From Cytophagaceae bacterium (GTDB taxonomy: Bacteria > Bacteroidota > Bacteroidia > Cytophagales > Cytophagaceae): 64,000 nt of DNA. The stretch spans positions 124,001 through 188,000 of the forward strand of contig JALONH010000002.1 in NCBI GenBank assembly GCA_025455005.1, given 5' to 3'. Numbering within the stretch: position 1 is the first letter of the stretch; each line of letters starts with the position of its first letter. The position numbers and the translations under genes are program-made. Of the stretch, positions 47,075 through 56,684 are shown in pieces. The notes beneath the pieces were generated by a model. That model saw only the letters and a list, made by a program, of their open reading frames with translations, did no database searches and was not told where the DNA came from.

Positions 47075-49714
47075 ATGTCAAAGTTGATGACAGCGGCTGA
47101 AATACGCCAAAAATATTTAGACTTTTTTAAAAGTAAAGGACATCAAATTGTACCTTCAGCACCCATAGTAAATAAAAACGATCCTACCTTGATGTTTACC
47201 AATGCGGGGATGAATCAATTTAAAGATTATTTTCTAGGTAATGAATCTCCCAAATACAAACGAGTAGCGGATACCCAAAAATGTTTGCGTGTTTCAGGGA
47301 AGCATAATGATCTAGAGGAAGTAGGATTAGATACGTATCATCATACCATGTTTGAAATGTTGGGCAATTGGTCGTTTGGAGATTATTTTAAAAAAGAAGC
47401 GATTGCATGGTCTTGGGAATTACTTACAAAAGAATATGGATTACCTAAAGATCGTCTGTATGTTACCGTATTTGAAGGTGATGCAAAAGAGAAAATAGAA
47501 AAAGATAATGAAGCCTATTCTTATTGGAAAGAGTGGATCGCAGAAGACCGCATTTTAATGGGAAACAAAAAAGATAATTTTTGGGAGATGGGCGACCAAG
47601 GTCCTTGTGGTCCTTGTACAGAAATACATATTGATTTACGTTCAGAAGAAGAAGTACAAAAAGTGCCCGGTAAAGAACTAGTCAATATGGGGGATCCAAG
47701 GGTGGTCGAAATCTGGAACAACGTATTCATACAATTTAACCGAAAAGCAGACGGAAGTTTAGAAGAGTTACCGGCGAAACACGTAGATACCGGAATGGGC
47801 TTTGAACGTTTGTGTATGGCGGTTCAAGGGAAGCAGTCAAATTATGATACCGACGTATTTACCCCTTTGATTCATTTCATAGCTACTTCCTCCGGTAAGG
47901 TGTATGGTACTTCAGAAAAGATTGATATTGCCATGCGGGTTATTGCCGACCATATTCGTGCGATATCTTTTGTAATCGCTGATGGTCAATTGCCTTCAAA
48001 TGTGAAAGCCGGTTACGTAATCCGTAGAATCTTACGTAGAGCCGTACGATATGGCTATACTTTTTTAGGTTTTAAAGAACCATTTTTATATCAATTGGTA
48101 GCAGTGTTAGCCAATCAAATGGCGCACGTTTTTCCGGAATTAAAACAGCAAGAAGCATTTGTATCCAAAGTGATACAAGAAGAAGAAATAGCGTTTTTAA
48201 GAACATTAGATAATGGATTGAAGCGCCTTGAATCTATTAAGGAAGAATTAACCGGAGTATCTAAAGTGATTTCCGGTAAAGCGGTATTTGAACTCTATGA
48301 TACCTACGGTTTTCCGGTAGACTTAACAGCCTTAATTGCCCGTGATTATCAATTGGAAATTGATGAAGCTGGATTTGAAGCGGAAATGTCAAAACAACGT
48401 GAACGTTCCAAAAAAGCGGCGAATGTAGAGACAGGTGACTGGGTAATGGTTAAAGAAGAAGAACAAATTGATTTTATAGGGTATGATACTTTAGAGTCCA
48501 ATGTTCATATAGTTAAATACAGACAAGTCCAAACTAAAAATAAACAACAATATCAATTGGTGTTAGATGTTACACCTTTTTATGCTGAAAGCGGTGGACA
48601 AGTAGGCGATACCGGATATTTAACTCAAAATGGAACACAAATTCCTGTTTTGGATACTAAAAAAGAAAACAATTTAATTGTGCATTGGGTAGAGCAATTA
48701 CCTATGGATTTAAATAAACCTATGCTAGCACAAGTAAATGTTGATAGAAGGAAAAGTATACAACGACACCATTCAGCAACGCATTTGTTGCATGCTGCCT
48801 TAAAACAGGTGTTGGGAAATCATGTTAATCAAAAGGGATCGTTTGTTTCGGACACTGTTTTGCGATTTGATTTTTCACATTTCTCTAAAGTAACTGAAGA
48901 GGAAATACGTAGAATCGAAAAAATAGTCAATGAAAAAATTCGAGCTACTATTTCTTTGGATGAAAAAAGAAACATCCCAATTGAACAAGCTAAACAATTA
49001 GGGGCTACAGCATTATTTGGTGAGAAATATGGTGAATTTGTTCGAGTTATCACTTTCGACGAACATTTTTCCAGAGAATTATGTGGAGGCACACACGTTC
49101 AGTCAACCGGAGAAATTGGTTATATAAAAATCACTTCCGAGTCGTCGGTAGCAGCCGGTGTAAGACGATTAGAAGCTGTATGTGGAGCCGCGGCAGAATC
49201 GGTTATCATAGAACAAGAAACGGTATTAAATCAAATTAAAGAACTCGTAAAGTCTCCCGGTGATGTACTCAAATCGATTCAGGATTTAATAGACGAACGA
49301 AACTCGTTGTTGAAAGAAATGGAACTTGTTTCAGTAGAGAAAACTCAACACGCTAAAGATCATCTTAAAAACCTAGTGGAGACGATTGGGGATATTCAAC
49401 TTATTCAAGCGAAGATATCATTGCCTTCAACAGATGCTATTCGTCAGATTTCATTTGAATTAAAACAACTGTATCCTAACCTTTTCTTAGTATTAGCGGT
49501 TGAGGTAAAAGGTAAACCTAATATTGCCGTTATGTTAAGCGATACTTTAGTAGGCAAAGGATTAAATGCAGTTACTATGGTTAAAGAATTAGCTAAAGAT
49601 ATTCAAGGCGGCGGTGGAGGTCAGCCATTCTTTGCAACAGCCGGAGGAAAAGAACTTCAAGGTTTGGATGTTGTATTAACGAAAGTGAAAAATTTGTTAC
49701 CGGTTAATGTATAA
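47075..49714 (+). CDS. alaS: Alanyl-tRNA synthetase
   Basis: Charges tRNA-Ala and edits Ser/Gly mischarges. The catalytic domain has FTNAGMNQFKDYFLG, KHNDLEEVGLDTYHHTMFEM and HVDTGMGFERL. The editing domain has the HHSATHLLHAAL zinc-site histidines and the C-terminal CGGTHV motif. The C-Ala domain ends with GGGGGQPFFATAGGK. At 879 aa it is complete. gatB follows 9 bp later. Confidence 0.98.
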   Translation: MSKLMTAAEIRQKYLDFFKSKGHQIVPSAPIVNKNDPTLMFTNAGMNQFKDYFLGNESPKYKRVADTQKCLRVSGKHNDLEEVGLDTYHHTMFEMLGNWSFGDYFKKEAIAWSWELLTKEYGLPKDRLYVTVFEGDAKEKIEKDNEAYSYWKEWIAEDRILMGNKKDNFWEMGDQGPCGPCTEIHIDLRSEEEVQKVPGKELVNMGDPRVVEIWNNVFIQFNRKADGSLEELPAKHVDTGMGFERLCMAVQGKQSNYDTDVFTPLIHFIATSSGKVYGTSEKIDIAMRVIADHIRAISFVIADGQLPSNVKAGYVIRRILRRAVRYGYTFLGFKEPFLYQLVAVLANQMAHVFPELKQQEAFVSKVIQEEEIAFLRTLDNGLKRLESIKEELTGVSKVISGKAVFELYDTYGFPVDLTALIARDYQLEIDEAGFEAEMSKQRERSKKAANVETGDWVMVKEEEQIDFIGYDTLESNVHIVKYRQVQTKNKQQYQLVLDVTPFYAESGGQVGDTGYLTQNGTQIPVLDTKKENNLIVHWVEQLPMDLNKPMLAQVNVDRRKSIQRHHSATHLLHAALKQVLGNHVNQKGSFVSDTVLRFDFSHFSKVTEEEIRRIEKIVNEKIRATISLDEKRNIPIEQAKQLGATALFGEKYGEFVRVITFDEHFSRELCGGTHVQSTGEIGYIKITSESSVAAGVRRLEAVCGAAAESVIIEQETVLNQIKELVKSPGDVLKSIQDLIDERNSLLKEMELVSVEKTQHAKDHLKNLVETIGDIQLIQAKISLPSTDAIRQISFELKQLYPNLFLVLAVEVKGKPNIAVMLSDTLVGKGLNAVTMVKELAKDIQGGGGGQPFFATAGGKELQGLDVVLTKVKNLLPVNV

Positions 49715-49723
49715 TAATTTAAA

Positions 49724-51178
49724 ATGAGCACATCAGCAATCGATAAATATCAGCCTGTAATAGGTTTAGAGGTTCACGCACAATTATCAACTTTAAGTAA
49801 AATTTTTGCTCCGGACTCTACCGAATTTGGTAATATGCCTAATACGAATGTAAGTGTAATTACACTAGGCCATCCGGGTACCCTACCTAAATTGAACAAA
49901 AAAGCGGTAGAGTATGCAGTCAAAATGGGTATTGCGTGTCACTCAGAAATAAATGATTTTACATTTTTTGATCGAAAAAATTATTTTTATCCGGATCTTC
50001 CCAAAGGGTATCAAACTACCCAAGATAGGGCACCTATTTGTAAAGGTGGTTATATACTGATTAAACTAAAATCCGGGGAAGAAAAAAAGATTCGACTCAA
50101 TAGGATACATTTAGAGGATGATGCCGGAAAAAATATGCATTTAGCCGGAGAAGTGGATACACTAGTAGATTATAATAGAGCAGGCGTTCCATTAATAGAA
50201 ATCGTAACTGAACCCGATTTAAGAACTTCTGAAGAAGCATATGCCTTGATGACTGAAATTCGGAAATTAGTTCGGTATTTGGAGGTCTGCGATGGAAATA
50301 TGGAAGAAGGGTCGATGCGTTGTGATGCTAACGTATCGGTAATGCTAAAAGGAGCAGATCAATACGGTAAAAAAGTGGAAGTGAAAAATATGAATTCCAT
50401 TCGTAATGTTCAACGCGCTATTGATTTTGAAATTGAACGACAAGTGTCGGCCATTGAGTCCGGAGAAGAAATATTTTCCGAGACGCGCCAGTTTGATGCT
50501 GTAGATGGCACTACACATGGAATGCGAACGAAAGAGGAATTGAACGATTATCGGTATTTCCCCGAGCCAGATTTGCAACCGGTGGTAATCCAGGGTGCAT
50601 GGTTAGAACAAATTAAAGCAACAATGCCTCCATTGCCTCAAATGTTATATGCTAAGTTCAAGAGCTTTGGGTTATCCGATTATGATGTTCAAGTATTGAC
50701 GGATACAAAAGAAGTAGCTATTTATTTTGATGCCGTTTGTGCCCATACGAATAACTATAAAGCAGCAGCCAATTGGATAAGTGGGCCTATCAAATCCCAT
50801 CTAAATGAATTGGCTTTAAATGTTTCCGATTTGAATGTAACGCCAGCTCAAATTGCGGATATTATTCGTTTAATTGAAAGTGGTAAAGTCAATACTACTA
50901 TTGCTACTCAACAAATTTTTCCGGTTTTTTTGGAAGGCACTACCAAAACCGCACTTCAAATTGCCGAGGAAAAAAATATCATTCAACAAAGTAATACCGA
51001 TGAATTGATACCTATGATTCAACAAATACTTTCAAAGTTTCCGGATAAAGTTGAAGAATACAAAAAAGGAAAAGTGGGTTTGTTGTCTATGTTCATGGGT
51101 GAGTTGATGAAAGTGACAAAAGGTAAAGCCGATCCTAAGGTGGCAACTGAATTAATTAAAAAAACATTAGAATCATGA
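49724..51178 (+). CDS. gatB: Aspartyl/glutamyl-tRNA amidotransferase subunit B
   Basis: Subunit that phosphorylates and amidates Glu-tRNA(Gln)/Asp-tRNA(Asn). It has PVIGLEVHAQLSTLSKIF, FFDRKNYFYPDLPKGYQ, LEDDAGKNMH, YNRAGVPLIEIVTEPDL, the GNMEEGSMRCDANVSV metal/tunnel region and YRYFPEPDLQPV. The C-terminal YqeY-like domain covers about 330-484. gatA and gatC are not next to it. It overlaps the next gene by 4 bp (ATGA). Confidence 0.98.
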   Translation: MSTSAIDKYQPVIGLEVHAQLSTLSKIFAPDSTEFGNMPNTNVSVITLGHPGTLPKLNKKAVEYAVKMGIACHSEINDFTFFDRKNYFYPDLPKGYQTTQDRAPICKGGYILIKLKSGEEKKIRLNRIHLEDDAGKNMHLAGEVDTLVDYNRAGVPLIEIVTEPDLRTSEEAYALMTEIRKLVRYLEVCDGNMEEGSMRCDANVSVMLKGADQYGKKVEVKNMNSIRNVQRAIDFEIERQVSAIESGEEIFSETRQFDAVDGTTHGMRTKEELNDYRYFPEPDLQPVVIQGAWLEQIKATMPPLPQMLYAKFKSFGLSDYDVQVLTDTKEVAIYFDAVCAHTNNYKAAANWISGPIKSHLNELALNVSDLNVTPAQIADIIRLIESGKVNTTIATQQIFPVFLEGTTKTALQIAEEKNIIQQSNTDELIPMIQQILSKFPDKVEEYKKGKVGLLSMFMGELMKVTKGKADPKVATELIKKTLES

Positions 51179-52326
51179 GAGTCCTAATCGTTTTTCTTTG
51201 TTTGCTTTTATTTTCTTGTTCAGAAAAAGAGACCTCTAAATCAAGTAAGATTCCTTATACAATTGGTGTTGAAATAAAGGGATTTCAAGATAATATTTTA
51301 TTTCTTGAAGAAATGAGGGATCAACGATGGATTCGAATTGATTCAGCAATTGCAGATAATGGTCGATTAGAATTGAAGGGGGAAGTTTTTGAAAAAGACA
51401 TTTATAGGTTAAGATCGAAAGACAACCAATTTATACTTGTTTATTTAGACGGAGAGCCGTTAACGTTAACCACGAAAGCAAATTCAATGTCCGAATGGGT
51501 TGAGGTTTTAAATTCACCCAACAATAAAATTTTATCAGATTTTAATAAGAAAGTTGTTGTTTTCAATAAACAACATTCTGCCTTACAGCAAAAATTAGAT
51601 AGTGTTAAAGTTATTAATACAAAATCGCCGGAAGCTACCGTTTGGATGCAATCCATTAAAACCTTAGAAGCAGAATTTGACGCCTACATACATACTACCA
51701 TACGCTCCAGCGTACATTCACCGGTCGTCTTCAGTTTTTTAAGTTATTTGGATTGGACGAATGATTTGAATTTTATTGAAGATATTACCAACCAAATAAA
51801 GAAAGCACAACCCAATTATAAATACACCCTTTTATTGGTAGAGAATTTAAATCGGTACAAAACATTTATAGAACAAAAAGCATTAGCCGATCAAAATAAT
51901 CCGGGAGCTGTAGGGAAGGAGGCTCCTGATTTTGCTTTGCCGGATCCCAAAGGTAAAATGATACGTTTGTCCTCCTACCGAGGAAAGTATGTACTCGTAG
52001 ATTTTTGGGCATCCTGGTGTGGACCTTGTCGTCAAGAAATGCCAACGGTCGTTGAGGCATATAAAAAATACAAAGGGAAAAACTTCGATGTTTTAGGTGT
52101 GTCATTAGATAACAATAAAGAGAATTGGCTTAAAGCTATTCAATCGGATGGAATGATTTGGAAGCAAGTCAGTGACTTAAAAATGTGGGAATCTACTGTT
52201 GTTCCTTTGTATAAAATTGAAGGGATTCCGGCTACATACTTGGTTGACCCTCAAGGAATCGTTATAGCTCGGGATTTAAGAGGGCCTGCTTTAGAGAAAA
52301 AGTTAGACGAGGTATTGCCCAAATAA
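51175..52326 (+). CDS. TlpA-like disulfide reductase lipoprotein with DUF4369 domain
   Basis: A 383-residue lipoprotein (Cys15 in LLLFSC). Residues about 27-120 look like DUF4369 (IGVEIKGFQDNILFLEEM, LDGEPLTLTT). The C-terminal thioredoxin fold (about 245-383) has PDFALPDPKGKMIRLSSYRG and the redox motif FWASWCGPCRQEMP. The cis-Pro loop is IEGIPATYLVD. It is expected in the periplasm, lipid-anchored, reducing protein disulfides. Its start overlaps gatB (ATGA); the link to translation genes is probably operon co-location only. Confidence 0.92.
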   Translation: MRVLIVFLCLLLFSCSEKETSKSSKIPYTIGVEIKGFQDNILFLEEMRDQRWIRIDSAIADNGRLELKGEVFEKDIYRLRSKDNQFILVYLDGEPLTLTTKANSMSEWVEVLNSPNNKILSDFNKKVVVFNKQHSALQQKLDSVKVINTKSPEATVWMQSIKTLEAEFDAYIHTTIRSSVHSPVVFSFLSYLDWTNDLNFIEDITNQIKKAQPNYKYTLLLVENLNRYKTFIEQKALADQNNPGAVGKEAPDFALPDPKGKMIRLSSYRGKYVLVDFWASWCGPCRQEMPTVVEAYKKYKGKNFDVLGVSLDNNKENWLKAIQSDGMIWKQVSDLKMWESTVVPLYKIEGIPATYLVDPQGIVIARDLRGPALEKKLDEVLPK

Positions 52327-52330
52327 TAAT

Positions 52331-52921
52331 ATGTTATTGTACCAACCACTTCATATAATATATATTTTGTATCTATTAATTACGGCAGTAGTGACACTCT
52401 TTCGTTTAACTATTGTATCATCAGACGTATTATATGCTATGTTTGTAATTATAGCCGCAGGATTGATTCTGAAAAATCAAAAATTAAAATGGATAAGTAA
52501 AGGCTTAATGTTACTGATTGGTTTGTCTGGCATTTTATACTTTTATCATTCTACAATAATTCATCCTGTGCTACAGGGATTTTGTTTTTTTCTAGGTTTA
52601 TGGACTATGTATAATACCTTTGTTCACTCCAAAAAATATGGTGGTCTTGAAATTACTGAATTTGTTTTAGCTGTAATTTTAATGGCTCCTTTTGTGTTGA
52701 ATTTACTTTCATTAGCTCCAGTAGACGGTATTGCTCTTCTACCTATTGAAAGTACACTTTCTGTTTTGCCTTTTGCATTATGCTTTATTATTGGAACCCT
52801 TATGTATAATAATAACTTGTGGTATCGATATTCAGAGACCTATAAAACATTGATTGGATTTGTTTTGGTAGTTACATTGGCTAAGGTAATGGAAATGGCA
52901 TTAGCTACATTACGGCTTTAA
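52331..52921 (+). CDS. Polytopic membrane protein, unrecognised
   Basis: 196 residues with six or seven predicted membrane helices (about 7-27, 34-50, 58-74, 82-98, 108-128, 138-156, 172-192). Short loops and few charged residues. No family motif recognised. It lies 4 bp after the TlpA-like lipoprotein gene, so it is the last gene of the alaS-gatB-TlpA run. Its 3' end overlaps the convergent methyltransferase gene by 12 bp. Confidence 0.7.
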   Translation: MLLYQPLHIIYILYLLITAVVTLFRLTIVSSDVLYAMFVIIAAGLILKNQKLKWISKGLMLLIGLSGILYFYHSTIIHPVLQGFCFFLGLWTMYNTFVHSKKYGGLEITEFVLAVILMAPFVLNLLSLAPVDGIALLPIESTLSVLPFALCFIIGTLMYNNNLWYRYSETYKTLIGFVLVVTLAKVMEMALATLRL

Positions 52922-53869
52922 TCCTTTTACTACAGCTGCTGTTAAGTTTCCTTCATAGGTTACATATTGTGCATCAATATTAGTAAGACCAAATTCTTTG
53001 AACCATGCTGCAACATCAGAAAGTTTTTGAGGTTGATCGTAGGTTGGGCTGTAGATGTCAAAAGTGTCTAATATAATCCATTCTTTTAACGCTTCTTTAG
53101 ATAGTCCTGTAGGTAATGTTTTATCAATATCACAAATAGGAATAAATCGGTTTAATATAGATAAACCAATACTAGAGTTGAATCGACTCCATTTGATAAG
53201 CCAATCAACATTTTTTCGAATGAGTTGTAGTAAGTAATCAGGTTGTAATTGAACGGTCCAAGGTCTTAGCCAATACTTTGCATTGAATTTAGTATACCAT
53301 CCTAGATAAGGATAAAAATCTACAATTAATTCGCCACCCGGTTTTAACATTTTTGTTAAGGCTTCTACACTTTTTTTAACATCAGGAGTATGCTGCAATA
53401 CACCAAAGCAGATTACTTTATCAAATTGGTGAGGAGCAAAAGGTAGTTCATAAATACTGGCTTGAAATAATTGAAGTCGTTCGTGTGGGCCATTGTTTTT
53501 ATAATTAGCATCTACAGCAGACGAGTAATCAACACTGTATAGATTGGCTTTTGTGTGGTCTAAAATTATTTGAGTAAATCTGCCGGCTCCACTTCCCACC
53601 TCTAAAATATTTTGATTTTCGAAATTGTTTTTGGGCCAATTGGTTTCGGTAAAAAATCTATTTTCACTTGTTTTTAAGCCTGAAAAAGTATCGATTTGTG
53701 TTCGTTGGAAAAGGTTCCACTCCATGCCGAAGTTGTGGGTGTAGCCTTCGTCCCGAACAACTCGAAATACCCCATCAATTTCCGGGTAAATTGTTTTCGT
53801 CGTAGATGAATAACCTGATTTTGTTTTGTTTAACTTTTCATTGGTTTTAACGTCAATCACACAAATCAT
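52910..53869 (-). CDS. Class I SAM-dependent methyltransferase
   Basis: 319 aa. The AdoMet-binding core has NILEVGSGAGRFTQIILDHT (motif I), DYSSAVDANYKNNG, KVICFGVLQHTPDVKKSVEA (motif III/IV) and LKPGGELIVDFYPYLG. The N-terminal VRDEGYTHNFGMEWNLF and the tryptophan-rich region after the core resemble methyltransferases of surface-polysaccharide clusters. No glycosyltransferases are adjacent, so the substrate is unknown. It stands alone, divergent from trxB. Confidence 0.9.
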   Translation of the reverse strand: MICVIDVKTNEKLNKTKSGYSSTTKTIYPEIDGVFRVVRDEGYTHNFGMEWNLFQRTQIDTFSGLKTSENRFFTETNWPKNNFENQNILEVGSGAGRFTQIILDHTKANLYSVDYSSAVDANYKNNGPHERLQLFQASIYELPFAPHQFDKVICFGVLQHTPDVKKSVEALTKMLKPGGELIVDFYPYLGWYTKFNAKYWLRPWTVQLQPDYLLQLIRKNVDWLIKWSRFNSSIGLSILNRFIPICDIDKTLPTGLSKEALKEWIILDTFDIYSPTYDQPQKLSDVAAWFKEFGLTNIDAQYVTYEGNLTAAVVKGLKP

Positions 53870-53967
53870 TTTATATAAAATTTAATAAATCAAAACTTAT
53901 TACGTAGTCTAAATGTTTTGGTTTTAGCTTTATTTTAGCGAAATTCAACTCTTAAATTAATCTCCCC

Positions 53968-54912
53968 ATGTCAGTAGAAAAAGTATCTTGTTTAATTATT
54001 GGTTCAGGACCAGCAGGTTATACAGCAGCTATATATGCCTCCCGTGCCGGCTTAAAACCGGTTATGTATACGGGGCCGCAACCCGGTGGTCAGTTGATGA
54101 TTACAAATGATGTAGAAAATTTTCCGGGTTATCCGGAAGGGGTTATGGGGCCTCAGATGATGGAGGATTTAAAAAAACAAGCAGAACGTTTTGGTGCTGA
54201 TATTCGCTATGCTACCATAACCGGAGTAGATTTTAGTGGTGCTACTCACAAAGTGATAGTAGATGAAAAGACAGTGATAGAATCCGATACCATAATCATT
54301 TCAACAGGTGCCTCAGCTAAGTGGTTAGGATTACCCTCTGAACAACGTTTAAATGGTAAAGGAGTATCAGCTTGTGCTGTATGCGATGGATTTTTCTTTA
54401 GAGGCCAAGACGTAGCAATAGTAGGTGCCGGAGATACTGCTTGTGAAGAGGCTAGTTATTTGTCTAAACTTTGTAAAAAAGTGTATATGTTGGTACGCAA
54501 AGATGTTTTTCGAGCATCCGTAATTATGCAAAAACGTGTATTAAATACACCTAATATCGAGGTGTTATTCAATACGGAAACCGATGAAATTCTTGGCGGT
54601 GATGGCGTGGAAGCAATTCGTGTAAAAAATACAATTACCGGTGAAAAGAAAGAAATTGCGGTTACCGGATTTTTTGTAGCAATTGGTCATGAGCCAAATA
54701 CTTCCATCTTTAAAAATAAAATTGATATGGATGAAAATGGATATATTAAAACTATTCCAGGTACATCCAAAACGAATGTAGAAGGGGTATTTGCATGCGG
54801 AGATGCGCAAGACCATGTGTACAGACAAGCTATTACAGCGGCAGGCACCGGTTGTATGGCCGCATTAGATGCAGAGCGATATTTAGCAGCAAAAGAAGCT
54901 CATGTAGCTTAA
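53968..54912 (+). CDS. trxB: Thioredoxin reductase
   Basis: NADPH-dependent flavoenzyme that reduces thioredoxin. The FAD motif is GSGPAGYTAAIYASRAGL (about 12-29). The redox-active CAVC is in ACAVCDGFFF. The NADPH motif is AIVGAGDTACEEASYLS, and the C-terminal FAD contact is GVFACGDAQDHVYRQAITAA. 314 aa, full length. It is followed 9 bp later by the M23/LysM gene, then bshB1; the TrxB-BshB1 proximity is consistent with thiol homeostasis. Confidence 0.97.
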   Translation: MSVEKVSCLIIGSGPAGYTAAIYASRAGLKPVMYTGPQPGGQLMITNDVENFPGYPEGVMGPQMMEDLKKQAERFGADIRYATITGVDFSGATHKVIVDEKTVIESDTIIISTGASAKWLGLPSEQRLNGKGVSACAVCDGFFFRGQDVAIVGAGDTACEEASYLSKLCKKVYMLVRKDVFRASVIMQKRVLNTPNIEVLFNTETDEILGGDGVEAIRVKNTITGEKKEIAVTGFFVAIGHEPNTSIFKNKIDMDENGYIKTIPGTSKTNVEGVFACGDAQDHVYRQAITAAGTGCMAALDAERYLAAKEAHVA

Positions 54913-54921
54913 ATCAATAGA

Positions 54922-55962
54922 ATGCGTTATTTTCTCTTTCTTTTCTTCCTTTTAGGTTATACCACATTAGTCCGCGCTCAGCAACCGGATAAGCCTAAAA
55001 ATGGAACAAAAGAATTTAATCCCTCTAAGACTCCTGCGATTGAATATCAAGTTCCGGACGCGAATAATACTTTATTTGAAGAAGAAATTGTTGATACGAT
55101 AGGTGGTGCTCAGGAAGGTTTTGGTTTCGATCCTTCCAAACAAGACTTTTCGATTTTAGAGGAAGATACACTTTGGCAAGAAGGTGAGGAGGTAGGTGAA
55201 GATGAATTCGCGATAGTAGAAGTAGAAGAACAAATAATTTATGATACTACTTGGGTAACAACATCTACCTATTATGCTATCTGGGATACACGAAATGTAG
55301 ATCCTTACAAGTTAGACCCTGCTGATTTTAAAGACAGTATATCCATGTTGTTGTTTGATTCAGTACAGTTTAGGATGTGGTCTATGCCCTTAACACAATC
55401 GGTTATGAATTCTAGATTTGGTATGCGCGGGTATCGTTGGCACTATGGAACCGATTTGGATCTATCAATAGGAGATCCTGTAATGTCTTGTTTTGATGGT
55501 GTTGTCCGAATTGCTCAATACAATGCCGGGGGGTATGGTTATTATGTTTTAATAAGACATTATAATGGCTTGGAAACGCTGTACGGTCATTTAAGTAGGA
55601 TTGATGTAAAAGTAAATCAAGTGGTAAAAGCAGGTGAATTGATCGGATTAGGAGGAAGTACCGGCCGTAGCTCCGGCCCTCATTTGCATTTTGAAGTTCG
55701 TTATGTAGGAAATGCATTTAATCCTGAATATATTTTTGATTTTACTAAACATACCATACGTAGTCAACAATTTATGTTAACACCTGCTCACTATGCCTAT
55801 GCTAAAGAGGCTCGTAAGGTGTATTATCATACTGTCCGTTCAGGTGAATCGTTAGGTTCAATTTCACGAAAGTATGGCGTTTCTGTGTCTCAATTATGTA
55901 AGTATAATCGCTTAACTACTCGTTCAGTACTTCGCGTAGGACAGCGTATCCGTGTTCGCTGA
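54922..55962 (+). CDS. M23 peptidase with C-terminal LysM domain
   Basis: A 346-residue exported protein (signal peptide to VRAQ). A long acidic region (about 25-110, many Glu/Asp) is followed by the LytM domain with RWHYGTDLDLSIG (HxxxD) and GPHLHFEVRYVG (HxH). The C-terminal LysM is YHTVRSGESLGSISRKYGV and on. Predicted peptidoglycan hydrolase or amidase activator. The acidic stretch before the catalytic domain is unusual. It ends in a TGATG overlap with bshB1. Confidence 0.93.
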   Translation: MRYFLFLFFLLGYTTLVRAQQPDKPKNGTKEFNPSKTPAIEYQVPDANNTLFEEEIVDTIGGAQEGFGFDPSKQDFSILEEDTLWQEGEEVGEDEFAIVEVEEQIIYDTTWVTTSTYYAIWDTRNVDPYKLDPADFKDSISMLLFDSVQFRMWSMPLTQSVMNSRFGMRGYRWHYGTDLDLSIGDPVMSCFDGVVRIAQYNAGGYGYYVLIRHYNGLETLYGHLSRIDVKVNQVVKAGELIGLGGSTGRSSGPHLHFEVRYVGNAFNPEYIFDFTKHTIRSQQFMLTPAHYAYAKEARKVYYHTVRSGESLGSISRKYGVSVSQLCKYNRLTTRSVLRVGQRIRVR

Positions 55963-56684
55963 TGAGTTCTACAATAGATGTATTAGTATTTGCTGCCCAT
56001 CCGGACGATGCCGAATTAGCTTGTTCCGGAACAATAGCTAAATTGGTTCGACAGGGTAAACGAGTAGCCCTTGTCGATTTAACATTAGGAGAATTAGGCA
56101 CAAGAGGTACGCCGGAGATTAGATTACAAGAAGCATCGGCATCAGCAACAATACTAGGATTATCGAGTCGTCATAATGCTCAATTTAAGGATGGGTATTT
56201 TGAAATAGATGCCTCCCATATACAAACTGTTATTTCTTATATCCGTTTTTTTCAACCGGATATTATTTTGGCCAATGCGCCGGAAGATCGACATCCGGAT
56301 CATGGGCGTGCTGCTCAATTAATTCAACGCGCACATTTTATGAGTGGCCTTACAAAAATCGAAACAAGTTGGGAAGGCCTAACACAACAAGCACATAGAG
56401 CCCGTAAATTATATCATTATATTCAAGACCGTTGGTTAACGCCTAGTTTTATTGTCGATATTACAGATACCTATCCTATCAAATTAGACTCTATAAAAGC
56501 TTTTTCCTCACAATTTTATAATCCTTCTAATCAAGAACCGTCTACCTATATTTCCTCTCCTACTTTTTTATCTTACATCGAAGGTAGGGCCATCGAAATG
56601 GGACATCAAATAGGGGTGAAGTACGGAGAAGGTTTTATTTCTTCTTCTCCGATAGGTATTGAAGATGTAACGGAACTGCTTTAA
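55962..56684 (+). CDS. bshB1: Bacillithiol biosynthesis deacetylase BshB1
   Basis: A zinc-dependent PIG-L/LmbE deacetylase that converts GlcNAc-malate to GlcN-malate in bacillithiol synthesis. It has VFAAHPDDAELACSG (metal and catalytic Asp), LGELGTRGTPEIRLQEA and NAPEDRHPDHGRA (zinc His). 240 aa, typical of BshB1 in Bacteroidota. bshA and bshC are not in view. Its stop codon shares TTAA with convergent pdxH. Confidence 0.95.
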   Translation: MSSTIDVLVFAAHPDDAELACSGTIAKLVRQGKRVALVDLTLGELGTRGTPEIRLQEASASATILGLSSRHNAQFKDGYFEIDASHIQTVISYIRFFQPDIILANAPEDRHPDHGRAAQLIQRAHFMSGLTKIETSWEGLTQQAHRARKLYHYIQDRWLTPSFIVDITDTYPIKLDSIKAFSSQFYNPSNQEPSTYISSPTFLSYIEGRAIEMGHQIGVKYGEGFISSSPIGIEDVTELL

